Below are positions 51,398-59,831 of a DNA stretch of 64,000 nucleotides, piece by piece. The stretch is from a virus, in IMG/VR virus record IMGVR_UViG_3300028299_000132, positions 1-64,000 of that record; one strand, written 5' to 3'. Each line of letters opens with the position of its first letter. The stretch's first letter is position 1. Under the pieces are notes generated by a model. The model saw only the letters and a program-made list of their open reading frames with translations. It was not told the DNA's origin and searched no databases. Position numbers and translations under genes: made by a program.

Positions 51398-52363
51398 ATG
51401 GAAAAAAATTATTTAGACGACAGCTTTTTGTTTGAAACAACAGAAGAGTCACAACAACAAGAACTTTCTTTTTTAGATAAAGAAAGAAGAAATCAAGATG
51501 GTATTTATCGTCCAACGTTAGATCAAGCGAAAGACGCTAAAGAGGGTTACAAATCCACAATCAGATTTATCAGAAACATCTCAAGAGATGGTAGAATCGG
51601 CCCAGCGGCTATTGAAAAACATATTCATTATGTTGATCTTCCAAATCACGCTGATGTTAGAGGTTACTATGAATGTGGTAAAAATTTATCACCAAAATGT
51701 GATCTTTGCACATTTTACTGGAAGCTCGCGAAATCTAACAACCAAGCGGATGTTGAAAAAGCAGATCTTATTGGCAGAACAACCAAATATTACAGTTATG
51801 TAATGATTTTAGAAGACGAACAACAACTAGAATTAGTTGGAAAAATTATGATTTTTTCTTATGGATATCAAATCAAAGAAAAAATTGAAGCGGAAAGAAA
51901 AGGTGAAGTAGAAGAAAAATGTAACATTTTTGATTTTGTCACTGGTAAAGATTTCAGACTTATTATTAAAGAAAAGACAAGAAGAAATAATAAGGCTGTA
52001 CCAACTTACGAATTTAGTCAATTTAGATCAGAATCACCTATTAAAATCTACAACGAAAAAACACAGAAATTTGTTGAAGCGAAAGTAGATGACGAAGGTA
52101 AAATTTCTGATGTTAAATGGCAACAAAAAATCAAGGAAACTATTCTTGGTAGAGACGAAAACGTTAATATTGAAGATCATGAACCACAACCTTGGGATGA
52201 TGAAACTCAAAATAAAGTAGAAAAAGTTATTTCTATTTTATCGGGTGAAGATATTGACTTCGCGGAAGAATCTATCCGTGTAGCTGAAAAATCACCATCC
52301 ACATTTGATGAAGATAGTGGTGACGATACAGTTGATGATTTCTTTGATTTTGATGATAATTAA
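51398..52363 (+). CDS. 32: Single-stranded DNA-binding protein (gp32-like)
   Basis: 321 residues. A zinc motif C93-x7-C101-x2-C104 with upstream His residues (H75, H77, H84) matches the T4 gp32 Zn site (His-Cys3), and the Tyr/Phe/Lys-rich body (KKYYSYVMILEDEQQ, FRLIIKEKTRRNN) fits its OB fold. The C-terminus is highly acidic (DEDSGDDTVDDFFDFDDN), as in SSB tails that recruit replication proteins. It coats ssDNA at the replication fork. A monocistronic unit with a leader pseudoknot candidate and a terminator. No Shine-Dalgarno sequence. Confidence 0.92.
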   Translation: MEKNYLDDSFLFETTEESQQQELSFLDKERRNQDGIYRPTLDQAKDAKEGYKSTIRFIRNISRDGRIGPAAIEKHIHYVDLPNHADVRGYYECGKNLSPKCDLCTFYWKLAKSNNQADVEKADLIGRTTKYYSYVMILEDEQQLELVGKIMIFSYGYQIKEKIEAERKGEVEEKCNIFDFVTGKDFRLIIKEKTRRNNKAVPTYEFSQFRSESPIKIYNEKTQKFVEAKVDDEGKISDVKWQQKIKETILGRDENVNIEDHEPQPWDDETQNKVEKVISILSGEDIDFAEESIRVAEKSPSTFDEDSGDDTVDDFFDFDDN

Positions 52364-52415
52364 TTGATATTCAATAGATTATCAAATGTTTCATAATCTT
52401 TGTTAATGATAAACA

Positions 52416-52455
52416 AAAAGAAAAATCCACTAGAAATGGTGGATTTTTCTTTTAT
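52416..52455 (+). terminator. Rho-independent terminator after gp32
   Basis: AAAAATCCAC (52421-52430) pairs with GTGGATTTTT with a short loop, then a T-rich run. Lies 57 bases after the gp32 stop and ahead of the convergent rhomboid gene. Confidence 0.85.
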
Positions 52456-52468
52456 TAGATTTAAAATA

Positions 52469-53296
52469 TTAACTCTTATTTCTTTTCAGATAATCTATTT
52501 CTCGTTTTGTTAAGGATTTCATTCCAGAATCATTTATTTTGTCTAGAATATCATCCATTGATAATGGTTTTTCAATTTTAACACCATTTCTATGGTGTGT
52601 TTGTTTTACAACTTTTTTCTTCCTTTTAATAAACCCAGCAAAGAAATCAACTATTTTATCCATAAATGAATTGATATAAACTCCTTTTCTGTAGTATAAT
52701 CCAAAGATTAATCCATATAAAATACCACACAAATGACATATCGCTGATCCATCAAGTGTTAAAATTTGAATTAAAATAAAAAATAGTACAATCCATTTTA
52801 ATTTTATTGGTATAAAGAAATATAAACGAATTTCCATATTTGGTTTAATAATACCGATAGCGGTTAAAAGAGCGAATATAACCGCTGACGCACCGACACC
52901 ATACAATCCCATTGGGAAAATGTTCATAAATATGACAATTAAAATACCAGCGAATATAGAACTAGTTAGATAAAATGATAGTAATTTTCTATCATCCTCA
53001 ATTATGTTACAAAACATCATACTAGTAAAAAAGAAGAATATCATATTCATTATGAAGTGCATAAATCCAGCGTGTAGAAAACTATAGGTTATTAAACTCC
53101 ATGGTGTTATTAACATCATCATTATATCTCTTTTTAGATAGAATAAATCTTTGAATATATTTGTTGATTCAATGACATTACAACTAGATGACGCGGTTCC
53201 AATAATCGCCATTACAATAGCGGTTATAACAAATCCAATAAGATTAGTTATTAGAATACCATTTAAGTACTTATTATTAAGCATATTGTTAAACAT
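52469..53296 (-). CDS. Rhomboid-family intramembrane serine protease
   Basis: 275 residues with six hydrophobic segments. The catalytic Ser137 is in GVGASAV and His188 in ICHLCG, and FLHAGFMHFIMNM is the conserved loop. It should cleave membrane-spanning segments in the host inner membrane. The cytoplasmic tail (MDDILDKINDSGMKSLTKREIDYL) resembles that of Bacteroidetes rhomboids, suggesting acquisition from a host. No phage substrate is obvious; the putative lipoprotein and membrane proteins are candidates only by location. Confidence 0.85.
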   Translation of the reverse strand: MFNNMLNNKYLNGILITNLIGFVITAIVMAIIGTASSSCNVIESTNIFKDLFYLKRDIMMMLITPWSLITYSFLHAGFMHFIMNMIFFFFTSMMFCNIIEDDRKLLSFYLTSSIFAGILIVIFMNIFPMGLYGVGASAVIFALLTAIGIIKPNMEIRLYFFIPIKLKWIVLFFILIQILTLDGSAICHLCGILYGLIFGLYYRKGVYINSFMDKIVDFFAGFIKRKKKVVKQTHHRNGVKIEKPLSMDDILDKINDSGMKSLTKREIDYLKRNKS

Positions 53297-53426
53297 TTCT
53301 TGTTGTTTTTTATGATGATATTAAATAAATCTTTTTATTTATTAATTTCGTTTTCTCAAATATAAGAATAAAAACAAAAACTAAAAAATAAAAATGGAAT
53401 TTTTCATTACATTTATTATATGAACT

Positions 53427-53451
53427 ACTACAACACTAAAGATGTTGTAGT
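53427..53451 (-). ncRNA. Predicted right-end hairpin / omegaRNA 3' region
   Basis: ACTACAACA and TGTTGTAGT pair around a 7-base loop, 9 bases from the TnpB stop. TnpB guide RNAs (omegaRNA) end at this position in known elements and read into flanking DNA. The full RNA extent is not determined. Confidence 0.5.
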
Positions 53452-53460
53452 TTCTAGAAC

Positions 53461-54651
53461 TTAAACAAGTTCCTTCTCTTTCAACGCTTCAACGCCTGTG
53501 CCATCAAATGATGGTCTTATTTTGGCTCTGCGTTTGTAATCGGATGTTCCACCCGATATATTTTTTCTACATCCTTCATTGAGAATGTTGATTGCTGCAT
53601 TTATATCTCTATCAAGAATTTCGCCACACTCTTTACAAGTCCAAGTTCTATCTTTTAATGTTAAAGAACTATTGATATAACCACATTTAGAACAGGTTTT
53701 ACTTGAAGGAAAAAACCTATCTATATGTACGATTTCTTTATCATTCCATTCTGCTTTGTATGTTAAAATATCAATGAATTTACCCCAACTAACATCACCA
53801 ATGGATTTTGCTAATTTATGGTTTTTCATCATTCCTTTTACATTCAAATCTTCAAGATAGATTTTATCAAATTGATTTACAAGGTTTAATGTAGTTTTAT
53901 GAATTAAATCCATTCTTGAATTGGTTATTTTTTCGTGGATTTTTGATACTTTAACTCTTTTCTTTTCATAATGGTTACTACCTTTTATTTTTCTTGATAG
54001 ATGTTTTTGATTTTTGGATAAAAGTCTTTCATAGTGTTTAAGAAATCTATGGTTCTTGATTTTCGTTCCATTAGATAACACTAAAAAATCTTTTATTCCT
54101 AAATCTATTCCTACTGAATTTCCAGTTTTAACTGATGGAGTATATTCCTTTTCAGTTAGAATTGAAACAAAATACTTTCCAGTAGGGGTTTTACTTAATG
54201 TTGCTTTTTTTATTTTTCCTTTAATCTCTCGTTCCATTATCATTTTTATTCCATCATTAAATTTAGGAAAGTATATTTTATTTTCCTCATTTTTAACATG
54301 TTGTGGTACGGTAAATGAATTTCTTGATTTTTTTGACTTAAAACGAGGAAATTGAGTTCTTTTATTAAAGAAATTTTGATATGACATTTCCAAACATTTT
54401 AATGAATACTGGAGTGTTTGTGAATTAATTTCTTTCAACCATTCAGTTTTTTCATTCTTTTTTAATTTAGTTAAATAACCTGATTGTTTATTATAAGTAA
54501 TTGATTTTTTGTTATTTAAGTATTCTTCTTTTCTTTGGTTAAGGAAGTAATTATACACATATCTAACTGAACCAAAATGTTTATTTAAAAGAACTTCTTG
54601 TTCTTTTGTTGGGTTCAATCTAAATTTGTATGTATATTTAATTTCTTTCAT
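53461..54651 (-). CDS. tnpB: TnpB-family RNA-guided nuclease
   Basis: 396 residues from the ATG at 54651; a TTG at 54663 is the alternative. N-terminal HTH/wedge region (KFRLNPTKEQE), RuvC-like catalytic acidic residues Asp183 (VGIDLGIKDF), Glu267 (IYLEDLNVKGM) and Asp349 (LDRDINAA), and a zinc finger CSKCG (320-323) with CKECG (339-342). All are intact, so it should be active. Codon use does not look very different. The nearby 5' end (54664-54760) is A/T-rich. Confidence 0.88.
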   Translation of the reverse strand: MKEIKYTYKFRLNPTKEQEVLLNKHFGSVRYVYNYFLNQRKEEYLNNKKSITYNKQSGYLTKLKKNEKTEWLKEINSQTLQYSLKCLEMSYQNFFNKRTQFPRFKSKKSRNSFTVPQHVKNEENKIYFPKFNDGIKMIMEREIKGKIKKATLSKTPTGKYFVSILTEKEYTPSVKTGNSVGIDLGIKDFLVLSNGTKIKNHRFLKHYERLLSKNQKHLSRKIKGSNHYEKKRVKVSKIHEKITNSRMDLIHKTTLNLVNQFDKIYLEDLNVKGMMKNHKLAKSIGDVSWGKFIDILTYKAEWNDKEIVHIDRFFPSSKTCSKCGYINSSLTLKDRTWTCKECGEILDRDINAAINILNEGCRKNISGGTSDYKRRAKIRPSFDGTGVEALKEKELV

Positions 54652-54762
54652 ATAATTATTCAAAACTAATTTCTTTTGTATAACTATATATAATTAAAAA
54701 ATAATGAATTTTTTCCATCGTGGTTTTATTGGTGTGGTCTTTATAAAAAAAATTAAATAAAA

Positions 54763-54972
54763 ATGATAACACTTTCATCGGGATATAGACCATTATTTAG
54801 AGACTAGATAAATACTTTTTGTTCTAATAATGATATCATAATTACATATAAAAGTAATCTTGGTAATGGTAGATATGATGATTTTTATAATTTTTATGGT
54901 GATGTACATAATATTGACAAATTGGAAAAATATGTTAATCAACTTGAAGAGAAAAGAAAAAAACAAAAATGA
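54763..54972 (+). pseudogene. Small gene broken by an in-frame TAG
   Basis: Open frame of 70 codons from ATG at 54763, with TAG at codon 15 (54805-54807), then 54 further sense codons ending TGA at 54972. The ATG of the next gene overlaps that TGA (ATGA), as for intact coupled genes here. It lies next to the TnpB insertion. Likely a disabled gene, or an ORF that starts downstream. Confidence 0.5.
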
Positions 54973-55259
54973 ATTTAACACCCTTTGACACCGAAAACGA
55001 AACAGTATCTTTTAGTGATTATAATGTAAAAAAACTGAAAGATAAACTAACAAAAGAATTATCAAGTTATCCATTTGAAACAGAAAAATCTATAAAATCA
55101 ATAATATCAGATATATGTTATGATTTTGTTGAAAGTAGGAGAATATACGATTACAGAATTTGTACAAATAGTGGTGATGGAATATTAACGACTGATGTTT
55201 ATGTAAGAGAGAAAAAAACTTCTGAGGTATTAGATATAAAAATAAATATAAAAGAATGA
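54969..55259 (+). CDS. Hypothetical protein, 96 aa
   Basis: Unrecognised, acidic/basic mixed, ending LDIKINIKE. First of a three-gene coupled run (54969 to 55914), each joined by an ATGA or one-base overlap. Confidence 0.68.
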   Translation: MNLTPFDTENETVSFSDYNVKKLKDKLTKELSSYPFETEKSIKSIISDICYDFVESRRIYDYRICTNSGDGILTTDVYVREKKTSEVLDIKINIKE

Positions 55260-55531
55260 AACACATAACAAGAGAAGAAGCTAAAAATAATGTAAAAACA
55301 GTTTTGGGTATAAAAGATAAAAGTAGAACCGAAACATATGATAGAATAATGGATGAAATATATGAGTTGATAGAAAAATCATCACTGAGAGGTTTAGATT
55401 TTTGTAGATATTATTTTGATAATGATGAGGAGAAGGAGATTATTGATGATATTATTTTGACTCTAAAAGATGATGGGTTTGGTTATGGAATTGATTATAA
55501 TCTGAAAAAATTAGATGTACGCTGGAAATAA
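55256..55531 (+). CDS. Hypothetical protein, 91 aa
   Basis: Helical: KTVLGIKDKSRTETYDRIMDE, with a central RGLDFCRYYFD. No known family. Coupled on both sides. Confidence 0.68.
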   Translation: MKHITREEAKNNVKTVLGIKDKSRTETYDRIMDEIYELIEKSSLRGLDFCRYYFDNDEEKEIIDDIILTLKDDGFGYGIDYNLKKLDVRWK

Positions 55532-55914
55532 TGGATTTTAAAGATATAGTAAATAGTATTTTTATAAATAGGAGTAGATATTCTAAGATTTCTGATGAAG
55601 ATAAAGAAAAGAATTTTTTTATTATAAACAGAAAATTTTCAAGAAATTATCCAAAAGTAGCACAATTTTTTAACAATAAATCAATCAATAAGTGTGACGC
55701 GGTGGATCGTTGGTTTATGTTATTTGAAAATGAAAGAAGAATACCTCAATGGTATTGGGGAAATAGAAATAAAAAACAAAAGTCTAATAATTTATCAAAC
55801 AATCAGATATTATTAATGATGGAAAAATTGGAATTACCAGAAAATGATGTTCTATTCTTGAATAAGTACTATAAAGAAGATTTAGATAAAGAGATAAAAA
55901 GATACAAAAATTAA
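55531..55914 (+). CDS. Hypothetical protein, 127 aa; faintly clamp-loader-small-subunit-like
   Basis: FFIINRKFS near the N-terminus and RRIPQWYWGNR later recall the short clamp-loader subunit gp62 of T4-like phages (INR block and a basic W motif). This is weak and a function in replication is only a possibility. It ends in a TTAA shared with the convergent zinc-ribbon gene. Confidence 0.55.
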   Translation: MDFKDIVNSIFINRSRYSKISDEDKEKNFFIINRKFSRNYPKVAQFFNNKSINKCDAVDRWFMLFENERRIPQWYWGNRNKKQKSNNLSNNQILLMMEKLELPENDVLFLNKYYKEDLDKEIKRYKN

Positions 55915-56252
55915 TTTATATTTCTTCTAAGTTTTTTAATTTTTTCTGTTGCCCCTAGATTGATTAAATCAATCATTTTTTCTTCTTTTTCTTTTTTGAT
56001 ATTCATCTCTTCTTCCCATTCTTCATCATCCAATCTAGGTCTTAATAATTTATAATATTTTTCTTTTGGAATTGGTTTAACTTTATTTGAACCACAATAT
56101 TTACAATGGTGTGTTTCTTCATTAAACAGATTATATAACGCGTTACAATCTGGACAATGATAATAGGTTGTTAACACATCTGATGTTGTCATTGGTAGAT
56201 ATTCAGTTCCTTTTGGTTGTTCCGCGTATTCGTTAAATCTTTTTAATTTCAT
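55911..56252 (-). CDS. Tagged zinc-ribbon protein, 113 aa
   Basis: Begins MKLKRFNEYAEQPKGTE, a divergent version of the shared tag. CPDC (about residues 33-36) and CKYC (about 50-53) form a zinc ribbon. The C-terminus is charged and helical. May bind nucleic acid or a partner protein; located downstream of the metallopeptidase-like gene with a 14-base gap. Confidence 0.74.
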   Translation of the reverse strand: MKLKRFNEYAEQPKGTEYLPMTTSDVLTTYYHCPDCNALYNLFNEETHHCKYCGSNKVKPIPKEKYYKLLRPRLDDEEWEEEMNIKKEKEEKMIDLINLGATEKIKKLRRNIN

Positions 56253-56266
56253 ATTTCTTTATTTTT

Positions 56267-57265
56267 TTAATACACATCATCCAACGCCGCCCAAACTTTG
56301 GTTAATTTCTTTTTCAATACTTTTCCAGCGTGTCTTATGTAGTTTTGATATTTTATCATTTCAAATTCTAATTCTTTATCCGATAATAATTCAAATTCCT
56401 TTTGTTTATTTTTATTAACCATTTTTTTAATAAATCCGAATTTTCTTAGTAGTGGTTCATTTTCTGTTATTTCTTTATTGGTTCTTTGTTTTGTTATAAA
56501 TTTTAGATATTTAAATAAATAACTAAGAAATTCTTTATCTTCCTGTGTCATATCTAGAAATAATTTATGCATATCAAAATCTTCCATCATGATTGCAATA
56601 TTATAAATATTCCTAGTTCTAAGAGTTTTAACAAAATAATCTCTTTTCCATTTATCTATTAATCTTTTTTGTTCGTCTGTAAATTCACCTTTTATATTAT
56701 TCTTTTTTCTGAAGTCATTTATATATTTTTCCATTAATCCTTTTATCTGACCATAAAACTGAACAACATTTGAATTTACCTCAGTATCAGACGCTCTATA
56801 AAGAAGATATTGAAACATTTGTATATTTCCTTTTTTGAATTCGGTATCGCTATTTAATAGTCTTTCTGATGATCCAGTTATAACATTTCCTTTCATATCC
56901 ATTCTTTTACCCAATTTTGTAAACTGTAACGCGTGATTAAGTTCGTGATATATTACACTTTTTTTAAGAGTTCCTAACAATAAATATATTTCAGAGTTTC
57001 CAGATTTGAATTTTTTACTTTTACCCGTATGAAGAGCCGCAAGATTTACTCTACCTTCATCCGCTAATTTTTCATCAACATCTACTGGATCATAAACAAT
57101 AGTTATTTTATTTATATTTAAGTTTCCTGGTATTACATCTCTATGAAATTCATATGTACCTTTACCTTTACCTTGTTTATGTATCATATCTGATATAAAA
57201 TCTGATATATCAACAACATCCTGATTTACACCAACTCTTTCATTTAGATAATATAAATATTTCAT
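56267..57265 (-). CDS. Tagged zinc-metallopeptidase-like protein, 332 aa
   Basis: Start set at 57265 (MKYLYYLNERVGVNQD), because TTTATATATAG lies directly before this ATG and the sequence matches the tag with LNE. An in-frame Met 63 bases upstream lies inside a palindrome and is less likely. HELNH at 107-111 is an HExxH zinc-binding motif in SVIYHELNHALQF. The rest is helical. Predicted metalloprotease or related hydrolase; a third zinc ligand is not identified. Confidence 0.7.
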   Translation of the reverse strand: MKYLYYLNERVGVNQDVVDISDFISDMIHKQGKGKGTYEFHRDVIPGNLNINKITIVYDPVDVDEKLADEGRVNLAALHTGKSKKFKSGNSEIYLLLGTLKKSVIYHELNHALQFTKLGKRMDMKGNVITGSSERLLNSDTEFKKGNIQMFQYLLYRASDTEVNSNVVQFYGQIKGLMEKYINDFRKKNNIKGEFTDEQKRLIDKWKRDYFVKTLRTRNIYNIAIMMEDFDMHKLFLDMTQEDKEFLSYLFKYLKFITKQRTNKEITENEPLLRKFGFIKKMVNKNKQKEFELLSDKELEFEMIKYQNYIRHAGKVLKKKLTKVWAALDDVY

Positions 57266-57277
57266 AACTCTATATAT

Positions 57278-57301
57278 AAAAAAATCATATATGATTTTTT
57301 T
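57278..57301. repeat. 24-bp perfect palindrome upstream of the metallopeptidase-like gene
   Basis: A-run then TCATA mirrored by TATGA and T-run. It lies 13 bases upstream of the chosen ATG, overlapping the promoter-like element. Confidence 0.6.
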
Positions 57302-57383
57302 TATTCTAGTTGGAATAAAATCCCCCATTTTTTTAAAACATTATGAATAAATATTCATATAAAAAATAAAAAAATTATACAAA

Positions 57384-57620
57384 ATGGAAATATTAAGACC
57401 TCTAGATGTAGAAAAAGTAATACCCGAGAATATTGAAAAGAAAAAGAAATCGGATGAAAAATCAAAAATTGAAACTATTAAACTTATAGAAATTAGATTA
57501 TCCGAATCTATAAAAAAGAAAATTAAGATACCACTATCTAATATAAATAGGAATGTTGTTAGAAATATTGTTAAAGTGTATAGAAAAAATGGATGGTCTG
57601 TAAAATATAGTGATGAATGA
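57384..57620 (+). CDS. Hypothetical basic protein, 78 aa
   Basis: Lysine-rich; LIEIRLSESIKKKIKIP and VRNIVKVYRKNGW. Could bind nucleic acid. No known family. Followed by two very short ORFs and then the FkbM gene. Confidence 0.68.
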   Translation: MEILRPLDVEKVIPENIEKKKKSDEKSKIETIKLIEIRLSESIKKKIKIPLSNINRNVVRNIVKVYRKNGWSVKYSDE

Positions 57621-57684
57621 TCATTTAGATGGATGCTTACATTTAGAACAAAAAGAGGAATATTTAATATTTTTTAAAAAATAA
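57613..57684 (+). CDS. Possible tiny protein, 23 aa
   Basis: ATG at 57613 overlaps the stop of the previous gene (ATGAATGA); the product MNDHLDGCLHLEQKEE... ends in TAA at 57682-57684. Overlap architecture is its only support. Confidence 0.28.
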   Translation: MNDHLDGCLHLEQKEEYLIFFKK

Positions 57685-57693
57685 AAAAATAAA

Positions 57694-57816
57694 ATGGGAC
57701 AATCAATAAAAAAAAGACAATCAAAAAGATATAGTAAAAATCGTTCTAATAAAGTAAAAAATAGAAAATTAATTGAAAATAATATAGAAGTATTAAAAAA
57801 ATTAGAAATAAAATGA
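57694..57816 (+). CDS. Small basic protein, 40 aa
   Basis: Begins MGQSIKKRQSKRYSKNR and is very Lys/Arg/Asn-rich. Its TGA overlaps the ATG of the FkbM gene (ATGA at 57813-57816), which supports translation. A DNA- or RNA-binding role is plausible. Confidence 0.58.
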   Translation: MGQSIKKRQSKRYSKNRSNKVKNRKLIENNIEVLKKLEIK

Positions 57817-58787
57817 TTAAATGTGAATTGAGTTTTGATATTACGGATGAAATTGAAATAAATATAAAATGTTTTGATGAATCTGATGTGGAAAAATTAT
57901 TTATATTGGAAATATTTGATCTAGATACTAATCTTCGCGTCTTTAATAAGGAGTATTCTATTAAAAAATTTATACATATATGGTGTACATTAGGCCATGG
58001 GATTAAACATTATTATCCATCCTTTCGTGAATTTATTAATGGATACAGAATAAAATTAACCAATTTAGCAACAAATGAAATAGAATTTGATGATGTATTA
58101 TTAACAAAACAATATAGTAGGACGAAGTTTATAGATAAGAACAATTTATTATCCAATAAAGAAGTACAAATGATATATCAAAATTTTATAAATTTTTTTA
58201 AATTATTAAAAAATAACTGTTTAAATATTAAAGATGATGATATTATTGTTGATCTTGGTAGTTCTATTGGATTATTTACAGCGTACGCATTGGAACAGAG
58301 TCCAAATATAAAATCAATAAATGTTGAAATGAATTCAATATTTCATAATATTTGTTCTGATACATTCAAGGATAATAAAAATATAATTCCAATTAATAAA
58401 GCGATTTATAAGAATTCAAATGAAACTATTGATATGTATTCGGATGTAGAGAATTTTTCTAGTTTCTCATCTAATATAGTTAATAATAGCACATTTGTAA
58501 AAAAGATACCAACTATATCTCTAGAAGATATAATAAATAAATACAATTTGGATAGAATATCTTTATTAAAAGTTGATATAGAGGGATATGAATATGAATT
58601 ATTTGAAAATTTAGATGATAACATTTTATCAAAAATAGATAAGATACATCTAGAGTTTCATAAAACAAAAGATAATAATGATAGATTAATTTTAATAAAT
58701 AGATTATTAAAATATGGATTTAAGATAAATAATTCTATTGAATCGGATACACTAGATGATAATAATATGTGGAATTTTAATAGGTAA
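57813..58787 (+). CDS. FkbM-family methyltransferase, 324 aa
   Basis: The C-terminal 200 residues contain IIVDLGSSIGLFTAYAL (SAM motif I), NVEMNSIFHNI, and LLKVDIEGYEYELFENL, the hallmark FkbM block. The N-terminal 120 residues form a beta-rich domain that may bind a glycan. FkbM proteins often O-methylate sugars in polysaccharide clusters, so it probably modifies a glycan made by the same phage. GDP-fucose synthase follows 42 bases later. Confidence 0.85.
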   Translation: MIKCELSFDITDEIEINIKCFDESDVEKLFILEIFDLDTNLRVFNKEYSIKKFIHIWCTLGHGIKHYYPSFREFINGYRIKLTNLATNEIEFDDVLLTKQYSRTKFIDKNNLLSNKEVQMIYQNFINFFKLLKNNCLNIKDDDIIVDLGSSIGLFTAYALEQSPNIKSINVEMNSIFHNICSDTFKDNKNIIPINKAIYKNSNETIDMYSDVENFSSFSSNIVNNSTFVKKIPTISLEDIINKYNLDRISLLKVDIEGYEYELFENLDDNILSKIDKIHLEFHKTKDNNDRLILINRLLKYGFKINNSIESDTLDDNNMWNFNR

Positions 58788-58829
58788 TATGTTCACATTA
58801 TTTTTTGTAAATAAAAAAAATTAAAAAAA

Positions 58830-59774
58830 ATGAATAAAAATAGCATAATATATGTCGCTGGACATAAGGGAATGGTTGGTAATGAAATATATCAAACACT
58901 TGTTAATCAAGGATATACAAATATTGTAACAAAATCATTTGAAGAATTGGATTTACGAAAACAAGATTATGTTGAACATTTTTTTATAAAGGAAAGACTA
59001 GAATATGTATTTATCGCGGCGGCGAAAGTTGGTGGTATAATCGCTAATTCAACATATCCCGCAGAATTTTTGTATGATAATATAATGATTCAGACAAATA
59101 TAATACATTGTGCGTATAAATATGGGGTTAAAAAGTTGGTTTTCCTTGGATCTAGTTGCATTTACCCAAAGATGTGTCCACAACCAATTAAAGAAGAATA
59201 TCTGTTATCAGGATATTTAGAACCAACCAACGACGCGTACGCGATAGCGAAAATTTCTGGTATAATGATGTGTAATAAATATAATAAACAATATGGAACA
59301 AAATTTATCTCATTAATGCCTACTAATCTATATGGTAGTATTAATGATAATTATGATTTGGAAAAATCTCATGTTCTTCCAGCGATGATTCGTAAATTTC
59401 ACGAAGCTAAAAAACAAGATAAACCATTTATGGAATTGTGGGGAACAGGAAGTCCAATGAGAGAGTTTCTTCATGTTCGTGATATGGCGGAATCCGCGGT
59501 ATATTGTATGTTGAATTATGAAGATTACTCTGAACATGTTAATATCGGAACAGGTGTTGATGTAACAATAAAACAAGTCGCTGGAATAGTTAAAGATATA
59601 GTTGGATATGAAGGTGAAATAAGATGGGACACAACAAAACCAGATGGTACACCTAGAAAACTATTAGATGTTTCAAAAATAAATAATATGGGATGGAAAC
59701 ATACAATAGATATAGAAGATGGTATTAAAATGACTTATAAGGAATTGTTGGAAAAACATAAATTATTTAATTAA
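58830..59774 (+). CDS. fcl: GDP-L-fucose synthase
   Basis: 314 residues. Completes GDP-L-fucose synthesis by epimerising and reducing the GMD product. VAGHKGMVG is the NADPH motif, the catalytic Ser is in GSSCIYPK and the Tyr-x3-Lys in DAYAIAKI. VFIAAAKVGGI and MPTNLYG are conserved blocks. The partner dehydratase is at 5048-7225, over 50 kb away, so the pathway is split between two clusters. Confidence 0.95.
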   Translation: MNKNSIIYVAGHKGMVGNEIYQTLVNQGYTNIVTKSFEELDLRKQDYVEHFFIKERLEYVFIAAAKVGGIIANSTYPAEFLYDNIMIQTNIIHCAYKYGVKKLVFLGSSCIYPKMCPQPIKEEYLLSGYLEPTNDAYAIAKISGIMMCNKYNKQYGTKFISLMPTNLYGSINDNYDLEKSHVLPAMIRKFHEAKKQDKPFMELWGTGSPMREFLHVRDMAESAVYCMLNYEDYSEHVNIGTGVDVTIKQVAGIVKDIVGYEGEIRWDTTKPDGTPRKLLDVSKINNMGWKHTIDIEDGIKMTYKELLEKHKLFN

Positions 59775-59831
59775 TAATATTCTATTTTTTCTTTTTTATC
59801 AAGAAGATAAAATTTGTTATTTACTTTGAGT

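Larger units (their letters stand above)
53421..54663 (-). mobile_element. IS200/IS605-type element, TnpB only
   Basis: A single tnpB gene with a right-end hairpin (53427-53451) next to its stop. No tnpA transposase gene. The left end is not clearly delimited. Confidence 0.65.

Noticed and set aside
54763-54972. TAG recoded as an amino acid in this phage
   Set aside because: TAG is used as the terminal stop of the gene at 50929-51261, and other long genes lack in-frame TAG, so general recoding is unlikely.
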